The notes under the pieces were generated by a model. That model saw nothing but the letters and a program-made list of their open reading frames with translations, had not been told where the DNA came from and made no database searches. The translations under genes and the position numbers were made by a program. Of a DNA stretch of 64,000 nucleotides, positions 27,004-35,388 are shown in pieces. Numbering within the stretch: the first letter of the stretch is position 1; every line of letters begins with the position of its first letter. The DNA lies in NCBI RefSeq assembly GCF_000220705.2, contig NZ_CP023202.1, positions 5,982,501 through 6,046,500 of the forward strand, read 5' to 3'. The DNA comes from Streptomyces xinghaiensis S187. Its GTDB lineage: Bacteria; Actinomycetota; Actinomycetes; Streptomycetales; Streptomycetaceae.

Positions 27004-27315
27004 TCAGCGGCGGTCCGCCCGGCCGCGCTCGTAGCGCCGGGTACGCCGGTAGCCGGTGAGTTGGCCGTCCTGGTCGGTATTGACCTCGTAGGACGCCATC
27101 AGGCTCATCGTCTCGGGCACCCGCGGGAGTTCGAGGACCTCGATCTCGATCAGCCAGCCCTCACCAGTTCGTTCGAACCGGGTCACCGTCTCCGCGCGCA
27201 GGCCGGTCAGCTCGGCGAGCTGAGCACCCGCGGTGCGGAGGACGTCCAGGGCCGCTTGGCTGCCGCTGCGGCTCTCCGCCGCGCTCTTGTCACTGTTCTC
27301 GGATTTGTCTGCCAT
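27004..27315 (-). CDS. gvpO: Gas vesicle protein GvpO, first gene of the operon
   Basis: A 103-residue GvpO family protein. Its core (LAELTGLRAETVTRFERTGE followed by GWLIEIEVLELPRVPET and the YEVNTDQDGQLTGYRRTRRY strand) matches the family. The ATG at 27315 has gaggag 5-6 bases upstream. GvpO opens streptomycete gas-vesicle operons and is implicated in their expression in haloarchaea. A sigma-B-like promoter lies just upstream. Confidence 0.9.
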   Translation of the reverse strand: MADKSENSDKSAAESRSGSQAALDVLRTAGAQLAELTGLRAETVTRFERTGEGWLIEIEVLELPRVPETMSLMASYEVNTDQDGQLTGYRRTRRYERGRADRR

Positions 27316-27646
27316 GGCTCTCCTCGGGCAGCGCATACCTCGTCCGGACCCATGCAAACGGCAATGGGGAGATGCGGAGGGAATGCATGTCCGATGACCG
27401 GTGATGCCGAATAGCCCGGGAAATTCCGGGCAGCCGCGAGAAGTTGAGGGGCCGGAAATCTCCTGGGGCATTGCCGGGGAGGGCGGGGCGCCCGGCCCGC
27501 GGACCTGGGCCGCGGCGCTCACGATGCGTCATCTTGTGACAGAACGGTGACGGCCCCGGGATGGGCCGGCGGCCGGTTCCGTGCTGTCCCCGGCCCCGGG
27601 GCGGGACGCGGAGCCGGCCCCGGGGCCGGGGCGTACGGTGGCTGTC
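27316..27646. other. Divergent region between gvpO and the I78-like gene
   Basis: A 331-base gap with a drop in GC at 27340-27460. It holds the candidate gvp promoter and a short inverted repeat gcccgg/ccgggc with spacer gaaatt around 27413-27430. No further gene was seen. Confidence 0.5.
27335..27359 (-). promoter_or_regulatory. Candidate stress-sigma (SigB-type) promoter of the gvp operon
   Basis: Reading the - strand, GTTT (27359-27356), a 15-base spacer and AGGTAT (27340-27335) resemble the stress-sigma pattern GNNT-N14-16-GGGTAY, with one mismatch. The start point would fall about 13 bases before the gvpO ATG. Stress control fits the known link of streptomycete gvp genes to osmotic stress, but the match is modest. 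Confidence 0.3.
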
Positions 27647-27862
27647 ATGAACGACTCACCGAACCCCCCCAACCCGGCGGACGACGACTGCGACGCCTAC
27701 ACGGGCCTCGGCGCGGCGGAGGCGGAGGAACGCGCCCGGCAGCGCGGCTGGACCACCGTGCGGACACTGCCACCGGACGCCATCATCACCATGGAGTACG
27801 TGGTCGGGCGTATCAACTTCGCGGTGAAGGACGGCACGGTGGTCCGCTCCTGGAAGGGGTAG
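27647..27862 (+). CDS. Small I78-family-like protein
   Basis: A 71-residue protein. After an Asp/Pro-rich start, the C-terminal 50 residues (ARQRGWTTVRTLPPDAIIT, then GRINFAVKDGTVVRSWKG) follow the pattern of peptidase inhibitor I78 and related small beta proteins. It has no signal peptide, so an inhibitor role outside the cell is doubtful. The ATG at 27647 is the natural start. It is divergent from gvpO and ends before a strong terminator. Confidence 0.65.
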   Translation: MNDSPNPPNPADDDCDAYTGLGAAEAEERARQRGWTTVRTLPPDAIITMEYVVGRINFAVKDGTVVRSWKG

Positions 27863-28010
27863 CGGCCCCTGGCGCGGCGTGCCCCGGCCCGGACCCGGTG
27901 GATCGGCGGAACGCCGGAACACCGGAAGCGGTACGGACCGGGCGTCGCGGACCCGCCCGGCGATGCGGCCCGTACGCGGCATGGCGGAACGGCGGCGCGG
28001 CGGAGCAGCA

Positions 28011-28048
28011 CGAAGGCCCCGGCACTCGGGTGAGTGCCGGGGCCTTCG
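28011..28048. terminator. Bidirectional terminator, 17-bp stem
   Basis: A perfect 17-bp stem (cgaaggccccggcactc at 28011-28027, complement 28032-28048) with a four-base loop gggt, placed between the convergent I78-like and PAP2 genes. Confidence 0.85.
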
Positions 28049-28090
28049 CCGCGGTGCGGAGGGTGTGTGCGTACCGCCCGCGCCGGGCGC

Positions 28091-29200
28091 TCAGCCGGAG
28101 GTGTGGCCGCGGCGCCCCGCGGGTGCCACCGGTGCGGTGCGTGGCGCACGCTCGGCGGGCGGTTGCGGGCGACGGCTTCCGGTCGGGGTGACCGGGGTCC
28201 GTTCCGAGCGGGTGAGGTGTGGCCGCGCCGGGTGGTACGGCCGGGGCTGCTCGGCGCTTCGTCCGGCCGCGGGGGAGCGGCCCCCGGTGACGGCCGGCAC
28301 CGGCTCGCGTGCCGGAGCGGGACGCGCGGGTGGCGCCGGTTCGTGGGCGGGCGCCGGTTCAGGGGCCCCGGCGGGGCTTGCGGCGGCCCGGGCGGAGGAC
28401 GCCCCGGGGCTCACCGCGACCGGTGGAAGGGGCGGTATGGGGAACGGCAGCGGGGCGAGTCCCCGGCCCTGCTTCAGCCGGTCCCGCGAGTCGAGCAGCC
28501 AGGCGTTGGCGGCGGCGATCGCCGGCTCGCACCAGGGCAGCGCCAGCAGCACCAGCAGGCCGGCGATCCAGCCCAGCAGTACGTCGCTCACCCAGTGGGT
28601 GCCCAGATAGACGGTGGTCGCCCCGACGCCGAGCGCGAAGCCGGCCGCCACCACCGACAGCACCCGGCGGGCCCGCGGCGTGGTCGCCAGATAGGCCAGG
28701 ATGCCCCAGGTCACCACCGCGTTGGCGGTGTGACCGGAGGGAAATATATCGCCGCCGGCGAACATCTCGTCCGCCCCGACGGTCGTGGCGTAGTGCGGCC
28801 CCAGCCGCCCCAGGCCGTACTTCACCGCGCCGACCGTGCTGTTGAGCAGCAGCAGGGCCGCGCCGAGCGCCAGCAGCGGACGCAGGGTCCGCTGCCGCCA
28901 GGAGCGCCAGCCCAGCCAGGCCGCGACCAGCACGGCGGTCGGTCCGCGCTGCCCGAGCACCACGAAGTAGTCGAGCGCGGCGTGCAGTTCCGGCCACTGC
29001 TTGTAGGGCCGGAACAGCATGACCTGCCAGTCGAGCAGAATCAGACGGTCGCTCACGAATACGGCCAGCACGACGGCCGCGTAACACCCGAGGGCCGAGC
29101 CGAACAACGCCTTGCGTGTTCGGCTCATCCGCGGGACGTCGCGGCTGCTCGCTCGCTCGGGCTCCTGTTCGAGCCGGGCGAGGATTCGGTCGGTACGCAC
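28091..29200 (-). CDS. PAP2-family membrane phosphatase
   Basis: A 369-residue integral membrane phosphatase of the PAP2 superfamily, likely to dephosphorylate lipid phosphates such as undecaprenyl pyrophosphate or phosphatidate. After a cytosolic N-terminus there are about six membrane helices. The motifs are KYGLGRLGP, FPSGHTANAV (the PSGH) and YLGTHWVSDVLLGW (H and D of the third motif). The C-terminal 120 residues are a Pro/Ala/Arg-rich cytosolic tail. The GTG at 29200 is chosen because TAACGT lies 7 bases upstream, fitting a leaderless transcript; the frame remains open upstream but the sequence is not membrane-protein-like. Substrate unknown. Confidence 0.85.
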   Translation of the reverse strand: MRTDRILARLEQEPERASSRDVPRMSRTRKALFGSALGCYAAVVLAVFVSDRLILLDWQVMLFRPYKQWPELHAALDYFVVLGQRGPTAVLVAAWLGWRSWRQRTLRPLLALGAALLLLNSTVGAVKYGLGRLGPHYATTVGADEMFAGGDIFPSGHTANAVVTWGILAYLATTPRARRVLSVVAAGFALGVGATTVYLGTHWVSDVLLGWIAGLLVLLALPWCEPAIAAANAWLLDSRDRLKQGRGLAPLPFPIPPLPPVAVSPGASSARAAASPAGAPEPAPAHEPAPPARPAPAREPVPAVTGGRSPAAGRSAEQPRPYHPARPHLTRSERTPVTPTGSRRPQPPAERAPRTAPVAPAGRRGHTSG

Positions 29201-29207
29201 CCAACGG

Positions 29208-29213
29208 ACGTTA
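29208..29213 (-). promoter_or_regulatory. Possible -10 box for a leaderless PAP2 mRNA
   Basis: On the - strand TAACGT (preceded by TG) ends 7 bases before the GTG at 29200, so transcription would start at or next to the start codon. No good -35 box was found. Confidence 0.25.
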
Positions 29214-29334
29214 CAGGGGGTGAGCGGCCGAACTGCTCCTACGGGCGGGTTCGTGATGACGATGTGATGTGGACTTGCTCTCATTGAGAAGTTTATTCAT
29301 GGCGTTCCCTCAAAAGCATTACGGGCCCCGACGA

Positions 29335-29354
29335 ATTAACGGGAGGCCGTTAAT
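29335..29354. promoter_or_regulatory. Perfect 8-4-8 inverted repeat, candidate operator
   Basis: ATTAACGG (29335-29342), spacer gagg, CCGTTAAT (29347-29354). The AT-rich arms stand out in a genome of this GC content. The spacing suits a homodimeric helix-turn-helix regulator. It lies 135 bases upstream of the PAP2 start and about 465 bases upstream of the efflux gene. Confidence 0.5.
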
Positions 29355-29819
29355 CCGAGCATCTTTCCGTGGGCGGAAAAAGTTCACCTGGAAGTGGTCC
29401 CGTCTTTTCCGGCGGGCCGGACGCGGGCCCGTCCGGTGTGGCCGCCCGGAACCGCGGATCGCTCCGCCGGCGGCGGTGACCTGCACTTCCGCGGGCACCC
29501 GGCGGGAGACGGGGCGGCCGCGCGGGGCGGCGGGCAGGGCGGCGGGAGCGGCCCGGCGGAGCCGCGGTCCGGACGGTGCCCTTCCGCAGCACAGCGGAAT
29601 TCGATCCTCCGGGAGCAGGTGCGCCCGGACCGCGGTTCCGGGGCCCCGGGGGCGCCCGGCGGCGCGGCCTGCCGTGGGGACGGAAGTGAGCCCGGACACA
29701 TGACCCCCATACACCTCGCGTACCCTGTCGTCTCACTCACTTCTCGATGCCGGGCCCGCCCGGGCCGGAGCCGCCCGCCCGGAGCCCGCCGAGAGCGAGA
29801 GCAACACGCGGAGGTGCGC

Positions 29820-31613
29820 ATGTCAGGAACGACCACGGCCCGCGGACGACGGGCGGCGGACGTTCCCCCGCACCGCCGGCAGGCCGGCGGCGGCCGCTGG
29901 TCCGTCCTGGTGGTGCTCTGTGTCAGCCTGCTGCTGGTCGCGCTCGACGCCACCGTCCTCCACGTCGCCGTACCGGCCGTCACCGAGGACCTCCGCCCCG
30001 ACGCGGTGGAACTGCTCTGGATCGTCGACGCCTACCCGCTGGTCGCGGCCTCCCTGCTGATCCTCTTCGGGACCCTGGGCGACCGGATCGGCCGCCGCCG
30101 GGTCCTGCTGCTGGGCTACGGCATCTTCGGTCTGGCCTCCGCCGTCGCCGCGACCGCGGACGACCCGCACGTCCTGATCGCCGGCCGCGCCCTGCTCGGC
30201 GTCGGCGGCGCCATGATCATGCCCGCCACGCTGTCGATCCTGCGCCAGGTCTTCCCCGACCGCCGGGAGCGGGCCCTGGCCATCGGCATCTGGAGCGCGG
30301 TCGCGGCCGTCGGTGCGGCCGTCGGCCCGCTGCTCGGCGGGCTGCTGCTGGAGCACTTCTGGTGGGGCTCCGTCTTCCTGATCAACATCCCGCTGATGGC
30401 CGTCTGCCTCCCGGTCGGCCGCTGGATCCTCCCCGAGTCCACCGGCGACGGCCGGGGCCCCTGGGACGTGCTCGGCGCGCTCATGGCCGCCTTCGGCCTC
30501 GCGGGCACCGTCCTCGGCGTGAAGCGGATCGGCGGCGGCGCGGACCCGCTCCACCCGCTGAGCATCGTGCCGCTGCTGGCGGGCGTCCTGCTGCTCGTGC
30601 TCTTCGTCCGCCGGCAGCGGCGGCGCGAGCACCCGCTCATCGATCTGCGGATGTTCTCCCGCCCGGCCTTCGGCACCTCCGTCGGCTGCATCGTGCTGGC
30701 GATGCTCGCGCTCGTCGGCCTCCAGCTCATCGCCACCCAGTACCTCCAGCTCGTCCTCGGCTTCACCCCGCTGGAGACCGGGCTGCGCATGGTGCCGCTC
30801 ACCTGCGCCGCCATGGCCGCCGGGCTGCTGGGCTCCCGGATGCTCCAGTGGCTGGGCCCGCGCACCATGGTCGCGGCCGGGTTCCTGCTGACCGCGGCGG
30901 CCGTCTGCTCGCTGACCGCCATGGGCCAGCACGACCGGCCCGCCCTGCTCGTCACCGGATTCCTGCTGCTCGGCTTCGGCCTGGAGACCACGCTCTTCGG
31001 CGCCTACGAGTCGATGCTCAGCGAGGCGCCCGCCGAGCAGGCCGGCGGCGCCGCGGCCATCGGCGAGACCTCCTACCAGCTCGGCGCCGGAATCGGCATC
31101 GCCCTGCTCGGCACCGTCATGAACGCCGTCTACGCCCCCGGGGTCACCCGCGTACCCGGAGTCCCGGCGGCGGCGGAGAGAGCCGCCGGGCACTCGCTGG
31201 GCGAGGCGCAGGAGGTGGCGCGCGGGCTCGGCGGGCCGGCGGCGGACGCGCTGCGCACCGCGGCCCGGGAGGCGTTCGTCCGGGGGCTGCACGTCACGCT
31301 GGCGGTCAGCGCGGTCCTGCTGCTGCTGGGCGCCGTCGCCGCCCTGCGGCTGCCGCGCCGCATGGAGTGCGCGCGGCCGGGCACGGGGGAGCCGGAGTCC
31401 GGTGGCGCCCGGGGCGGCTCCGCGCCCGGCGCGGCGGCCGGGGAGAAGCACGGTGTCCTCGCGGGCCCCGGGGGCGCGGGCGGTGCCGGAGGGGGCTCCC
31501 GGGCCGCCGCCGGCACCGGCGGGGGCACGGGAACCGAGCCGGACGGTGCCGCTCCGGCCGCGGGCCGGGCCCCGCACCGCCGGGACCGGGCGGGTGCGAG
31601 CGCCGTCCGCTGA
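29820..31613 (+). CDS. DHA2-type (14-helix) MFS drug efflux transporter
   Basis: A 597-residue major facilitator of the 14-helix QacA/LfrA type, a proton-driven exporter of cationic drugs or metabolites. The first helix carries LLLVALDATVLHVAVPAV, then WIVDAYPLV, the loop motif GDRIGRRRVLL, and motif C-like GAAVGPLLGGLLLEHFWW with FLINIPL. The last 80 residues after the final helix are a Gly/Ala-rich cytosolic tail. The ATG at 29820 has a gagg site 5-6 bases upstream; the open frame before it is not membrane-like. The inverted repeat at 29335 may be its distant operator. Substrate not predictable. Confidence 0.9.
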   Translation: MSGTTTARGRRAADVPPHRRQAGGGRWSVLVVLCVSLLLVALDATVLHVAVPAVTEDLRPDAVELLWIVDAYPLVAASLLILFGTLGDRIGRRRVLLLGYGIFGLASAVAATADDPHVLIAGRALLGVGGAMIMPATLSILRQVFPDRRERALAIGIWSAVAAVGAAVGPLLGGLLLEHFWWGSVFLINIPLMAVCLPVGRWILPESTGDGRGPWDVLGALMAAFGLAGTVLGVKRIGGGADPLHPLSIVPLLAGVLLLVLFVRRQRRREHPLIDLRMFSRPAFGTSVGCIVLAMLALVGLQLIATQYLQLVLGFTPLETGLRMVPLTCAAMAAGLLGSRMLQWLGPRTMVAAGFLLTAAAVCSLTAMGQHDRPALLVTGFLLLGFGLETTLFGAYESMLSEAPAEQAGGAAAIGETSYQLGAGIGIALLGTVMNAVYAPGVTRVPGVPAAAERAAGHSLGEAQEVARGLGGPAADALRTAAREAFVRGLHVTLAVSAVLLLLGAVAALRLPRRMECARPGTGEPESGGARGGSAPGAAAGEKHGVLAGPGGAGGAGGGSRAAAGTGGGTGTEPDGAAPAAGRAPHRRDRAGASAVR

Positions 31614-31734
31614 GTCCGCCTCCGGTGTGGCACGGAGTGCCGTGGACGGGTCTGGACAGGGCGGATGTCCCCGCCGTAGCGTCGGCTGATCACCCGGGCC
31701 GGGCCGGGAGCCGCAGCCGTATGGAGGCCGAGAC

Positions 31735-32925
31735 ATGTCCGCAGCCGCCGCACCGTCGTTCGATCCGCGGGACCCGCTGGGCGTCGACGATCTGCTGAGC
31801 GACGAGGAGCGCGCGGTGCGCGACACCGTGCGCCGGTGGGCCGCCGACCGGGTGCTCCCGGAGATCGCCGGCTGGTACGAGCGCGGCGAGCTGCCCGTCA
31901 TCCGCGAACTGGCCCGGGAGCTCGGGGCGCTGGGGGCGCTCGGCATGTCCCTGGAGGGCTACGGCTGCGCGGGCGCGAGCGCGGTGCAGTACGGCCTCGC
32001 CTGCCTCGAACTGGAGGCCGCCGACTCGGGCATCCGCTCCCTGGTCTCCGTCCAGGGATCGCTGGCGATGTACGCCATCCACCGCTTCGGCTCGGAGGAG
32101 CAGAAGCGGGAGTGGCTGCCGCGCATGGCGGCCGGCGAGGTCATCGGCTGCTTCGGGCTCACCGAACCGGACGCCGGCTCCGACCCGGCGGCCATGCGGA
32201 CCCGCGCCAAGCGCGAGGCCGGCGGCGACTGGGTGCTCGACGGCCGCAAGATGTGGATCACCAACGGCTCGGTGGCCGGGGTCGCCGTCGTCTGGGCGCG
32301 GACCGACGAGGGGATCCGCGGTTTCGTCGTCCCCACGGACACCCCCGGCTTCTCCGCCCCCGAGATCACCCACAAGTGGTCGCTGCGGGCCTCCGTCACC
32401 AGCGAACTCGTCCTGGACGGCGTCCGGCTGCCGGCCGGCGCGGTGCTCCCGGAGGTCACCGGGCTGAAGGGCCCGCTGAGCTGCCTCAACCACGCGCGGT
32501 ACGGCATCGTGTGGGGCGCGATGGGCGCCGCCCGCTCGTCCTTCGAGGCGGCGCTCGACTACGCGAGGACCCGTGAGCAGTTCGGCCGGCCCATCGGCGG
32601 TTTCCAGCTCACCCAGGCCAAGCTGGCCGACATGGCCGTCGAACTCCACAAGGGCGTGCTGCTCGCCCACCATCTGGGGCGGCGGATGGACGCCGGGCGG
32701 CTCCGCCCGGAGCAGGTCAGCTTCGGCAAGCTCAACAATGTGCGGGAGGCGATCGAGATCTGCCGGACGTCCCGGACGATCCTGGGCGCCAACGGGATCT
32801 CCCTGGAGTACCCGGTGATGCGGCACGCCACCAATCTGGAGTCGGTGCTCACCTACGAGGGCACCGTCGAGATGCACCAGCTGGTGCTCGGCAAGGCGCT
32901 CACCGGAATCGATGCCTTCCGGTGA
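31735..32925 (+). CDS. gcdH: Glutaryl-CoA dehydrogenase-like acyl-CoA dehydrogenase
   Basis: A 396-residue FAD enzyme of the acyl-CoA dehydrogenase family. It resembles glutaryl-CoA dehydrogenase, which converts glutaryl-CoA to crotonyl-CoA in lysine and tryptophan breakdown. Key segments are CFGLTEPDAGSDPAAMRTRA and MWITNGSVA around the FAD, ARTREQFGRPIGGFQLTQAK, and the catalytic glutamate in SVLTYEGTVEMHQLVLGKAL. The ATG at 31735 is natural (MSAAAAPSFDPRDPLGVD). It ends at a hairpin facing sepF. Another short-chain dehydrogenase specificity is possible. Confidence 0.88.
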   Translation: MSAAAAPSFDPRDPLGVDDLLSDEERAVRDTVRRWAADRVLPEIAGWYERGELPVIRELARELGALGALGMSLEGYGCAGASAVQYGLACLELEAADSGIRSLVSVQGSLAMYAIHRFGSEEQKREWLPRMAAGEVIGCFGLTEPDAGSDPAAMRTRAKREAGGDWVLDGRKMWITNGSVAGVAVVWARTDEGIRGFVVPTDTPGFSAPEITHKWSLRASVTSELVLDGVRLPAGAVLPEVTGLKGPLSCLNHARYGIVWGAMGAARSSFEAALDYARTREQFGRPIGGFQLTQAKLADMAVELHKGVLLAHHLGRRMDAGRLRPEQVSFGKLNNVREAIEICRTSRTILGANGISLEYPVMRHATNLESVLTYEGTVEMHQLVLGKALTGIDAFR

Positions 32926-32955
32926 CCCGGGCCCGGTGGGCCCGGGGCCCGGGTC
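32924..32955. terminator. Hairpin at the gcdH stop, facing sepF
   Basis: A perfect 11-bp stem (gacccgggccc at 32924-32934, complement 32945-32955) with a 10-base loop. It overlaps the gcdH stop codon and lies 16 bases from the end of the convergent sepF gene. Confidence 0.6.
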
Positions 32956-32971
32956 GGGCCGGGCGGCCTGC

Positions 32972-33406
32972 TCAGCTCTGGTTGAAGAAGCCGTCCGCCG
33001 TCCGGCCGGCCGGCTCGCCGGGCATGATCCGGTAGTCGGCCGGCGTGAGCAGGAAGACCCGGGTGGCGACGCGCTCGATGCTGCCGCGCAGGCCGAAGAT
33101 GAGCCCCGCGGCGAAATCGACCACCCGTTTGGCGTCGGAGGGCTCCATGGTCGTAAGGTTCACAATCACCGGGATGCCGTCCCGGAACAGCTCACCGATG
33201 GCGCGCGCGTCACGGAAGCCGGTCGGGGTGATCGTGGCGATCCGGCGGCCCTGGTCCTGGGCCACCTCGTCGGCGACCTGGACCCGCGGGTCGGTCACCC
33301 AGGCGTCCTCGTCCCGGGGGTCCTCGGCGTAGTCGTCGTCGTAGTAGCGCTCGTCGCTGTCATCGACGAGACCCAGCCATGCACTCGCCTTGCGCACCGA
33401 TCCCAT
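32972..33406 (-). CDS. SepF-family cell division protein (paralogue)
   Basis: A 144-residue SepF-family protein. SepF tethers FtsZ to the membrane; streptomycetes carry several SepF-like proteins besides the one in the ftsZ cluster, and this lone copy is such a paralogue. The N-terminus (MGSVRKASAWLGLVDDSDE) can form the amphipathic membrane helix, then an acidic Tyr/Asp linker. The SepF core spans about residues 50-137 (RDARAIGELFRDGIPVIVNL, DAKRVVDFAAGLIFGLRG, RVFLLTPADYRI). The ATG at 33406 has a gaggag site 7-8 bases upstream. Its role may differ from division. Confidence 0.9.
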   Translation of the reverse strand: MGSVRKASAWLGLVDDSDERYYDDDYAEDPRDEDAWVTDPRVQVADEVAQDQGRRIATITPTGFRDARAIGELFRDGIPVIVNLTTMEPSDAKRVVDFAAGLIFGLRGSIERVATRVFLLTPADYRIMPGEPAGRTADGFFNQS

Positions 33407-33725
33407 GGACGCCTCCTCTCTACCCGCGGTCGCTGCCGTCCGCCCTCCTATGGTCGTCCATGATGCGGATGATGCGCCAAACGGATAGCCCCCGCACGCG
33501 CTTTTCGTGACGGTACTGGTGCAGAAGGCTAAAAAGGGCATCAGTTTTTCACGGTGACGCGCCTGGTGACAGGCCGTCGGCCCGATCGGCACGCGGCGGA
33601 CGGAAGTCGCCGGATCCATCCGGGTGAACGAGGCGTCAATATGATGAAAGTGATCGCGAGTGATCGCATCGCGCCGTCGGCCGGCCCGCCGGACCGGGCC
33701 GAACGGCCGCAGTACGGGGGGAACC
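33407..33725. other. Divergent region between sepF-like and DUF5685 genes
   Basis: A 319-base gap with lower GC around 33520-33560 (a ctaaaaagg stretch) and 33630-33670. It contains the direct repeat tgatcgcgag/tgatcgcatc at 33651-33670. It should contain both promoters, but no box pair is convincing. Confidence 0.45.
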
Positions 33726-35012
33726 GTGTTCGGAATCGTCAGGCCGTGCCCGCACCGGCTGTCGGGGGAACTGCGTGCGCAGTGGACGGCCCATCTCTGC
33801 GGGCTGTGCCTCGCACTCCGCGATGACCACGGGCAGTTCGCCCGGGTCGTCACCCACTACGACGCGCTGCTCGTGTCGGTGCTGACCGAGGCGCAGTCGG
33901 AGCGGCCGGAGAGCGGACGGCGCACCGCGGGACCGTGCCCGCTGCGCGGGCTGCGCACCGCTTCCGTCGCCCGCGGCGAGGGGGCTCGGCTGGCCGCGGC
34001 CGTCTCCCTGGTGCTGGCCTCGGCCAGAATGCGCGACCACGTCACCGACCGGGACGGGCTGCTGGCCCGGCGGCCGGCGGCCGCGATGGCGCGCCGGCTC
34101 GCCGCTTCCTGGGACCGGGCCGGCGCGCGGACGGGGGCGGATCTCGGCTTCGCCACGGACGTCCTGGTCCGGGCCGTGGAGCGGCAGCCGGAGGTCGAGG
34201 CGGCGGCCGGGCCCGGGACACCGCTGCGAACGGTCACCGAACCCACCGAGACGGCCACCGCGGCGGCCTTCGGGTACACGGCCGTCCTCGCCGGGCGGAA
34301 GGAGAACGCCGGTCCGCTGGCGGAGGCCGGGCGGCTCTTCGGGCGGCTCGCGCACCTGCTCGACGCGGTCGAGGACCGGGACGCGGACGCCGCCACCGGG
34401 GCCTGGAACCCGCTGACGGCCACCGGTACGGATACGGCCGCGGCGCGCCGGGAGTGCGACGAGGCGGTGCGCGGGGTACGGCAGGCGCTGCGGAAGGCCG
34501 AGTTCACGGACGGCGCGCTGGCACACCGGCTGCTCGCCCACGAACTGGCGCGCTCCGTCGACCGGGCCTTCGGCTCCACGTCCTGCGCGCATCTGCCGGG
34601 GGGCGGCAAACCGTACGGGCATCCGCACGGGAATCCGTATGCCGCCGGCCCCGGGGGCGGCGGTCCGGGGCCGTCCGGCGGAGCGCACGGCGGGTACGGG
34701 GGACAGGGGGGAGCGTCCCCGTATGCCGGCGGCGGGGCGGGCGGCGGCTTTGGCGGGCCCGGGGGGACGGGGGGACCCGGGGGCGGTGCGGGCGGTCCTG
34801 GCGGTCCTGGCGGTCCGGGGCCGCGGTACCCCCGCAAGCGCGGGCTGATCGCCGGCTGCGCGGTGTGGACGGGGCTCTTCTGCACCTGCCAGGTCTGCTG
34901 CCGGAAGTCCTACGACGATCCCTGGCGGCACCACAAGAAGCGCGACGGCTGGTGCCGGCAGTGCGACGGTGACTGCTGTGACTGCTGCGAGTGCTGTTCG
35001 TGCGACTGCTGA
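33726..35012 (+). CDS. DUF5685-family protein with Gly-rich linker and Cys-crowded tail
   Basis: A 428-residue actinobacterial protein of unknown function. The helical domain (about residues 1-300) starts VFGIVRPCPHRL and has CGLCLALRDDHGQFARVVTH with a CXXC pair, then acidic segments HLLDAVEDRDADA. A Gly/Pro-rich linker of about 80 residues follows. The last 50 residues hold 15 cysteines (CTCQVCCRKSY to the terminal CCECCSCDC), suggesting metal binding or several disulfides. The GTG at 33726 is preceded by ggggg and begins the conserved part. No signal peptide is visible. Confidence 0.8.
   Translation: MFGIVRPCPHRLSGELRAQWTAHLCGLCLALRDDHGQFARVVTHYDALLVSVLTEAQSERPESGRRTAGPCPLRGLRTASVARGEGARLAAAVSLVLASARMRDHVTDRDGLLARRPAAAMARRLAASWDRAGARTGADLGFATDVLVRAVERQPEVEAAAGPGTPLRTVTEPTETATAAAFGYTAVLAGRKENAGPLAEAGRLFGRLAHLLDAVEDRDADAATGAWNPLTATGTDTAAARRECDEAVRGVRQALRKAEFTDGALAHRLLAHELARSVDRAFGSTSCAHLPGGGKPYGHPHGNPYAAGPGGGGPGPSGGAHGGYGGQGGASPYAGGGAGGGFGGPGGTGGPGGGAGGPGGPGGPGPRYPRKRGLIAGCAVWTGLFCTCQVCCRKSYDDPWRHHKKRDGWCRQCDGDCCDCCECCSCDC
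34791..34817 (+). repeat. Three tandem 9-bp units in the Gly-rich linker
   Basis: ggcggtcct, ggcggtcct and ggcggtccg follow each other directly and encode GGP units in the DUF5685 protein linker. Confidence 0.75.
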
Positions 35013-35320
35013 ACGGCCGTGAACGGGTGATGGCGGGTTCTCTACCGCCCGGTGTTGTCGGATGGTCGATTTTCGGACACTGCTGTCCGTCCGTGATGTA
35101 CCGATCATGACCTGAACCGGCCGTCCGGGAGCCCGGGCGGCCCGGAGGCCGTTGCGGAGGGCGGGCGCGGGGTGCGAGCCTGCGTCGCGGGTGGTGGCGG
35201 TCGTCCGCGCCGGGCCGGTGATCGCCGCCATCACCTGGAAGAACTGTGCCGCGTGGGGCGGTTGGGGCCGAGTGGGAACCCAGAGCCGTGCCACCGCGTC
35301 CAAATACCGCCGGAACAGCG

Positions 35321-35356
35321 GACCACCCCGGCGGCCGACGGGCCGCCGGGGTGGTC
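35321..35356 (+). terminator. 16-bp hairpin between the DUF5685 gene and sprB
   Basis: A perfect 16-bp stem (gaccaccccggcggcc at 35321-35336, complement 35341-35356) with loop gacg. It lies 309 bases after the DUF5685 stop and 33 bases before the candidate sprB promoter, so it is more likely a terminator insulating the protease than an attenuator. Confidence 0.7.
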
Positions 35357-35388
35357 GGTCTGCGCCGAGGCGTGGCCGAAAGGGGCCC

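Larger units (their letters stand above)
29201..29819. other. Divergent intergenic region, 619 bases, with AT-rich island
   Basis: Lies between the PAP2 gene and the efflux gene. At 29275-29400 the GC content falls sharply and an exact inverted repeat is found at 29335-29354. A 144-codon frame (29269-29703) runs through it but shows no conserved-looking sequence. The remaining 350 bases are GC-rich and featureless to the eye. Confidence 0.5.

Noticed and set aside
29269..29703. 144-codon frame on the + strand over the AT-rich island
   Set aside because: No ribosome site, no recognisable sequence, and it crosses the inverted repeat; treated as non-coding.
33554..33826. 90-codon frame before the DUF5685 gene
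   Set aside because: Overlaps the DUF5685 start in another frame and has no conserved pattern or ribosome site.
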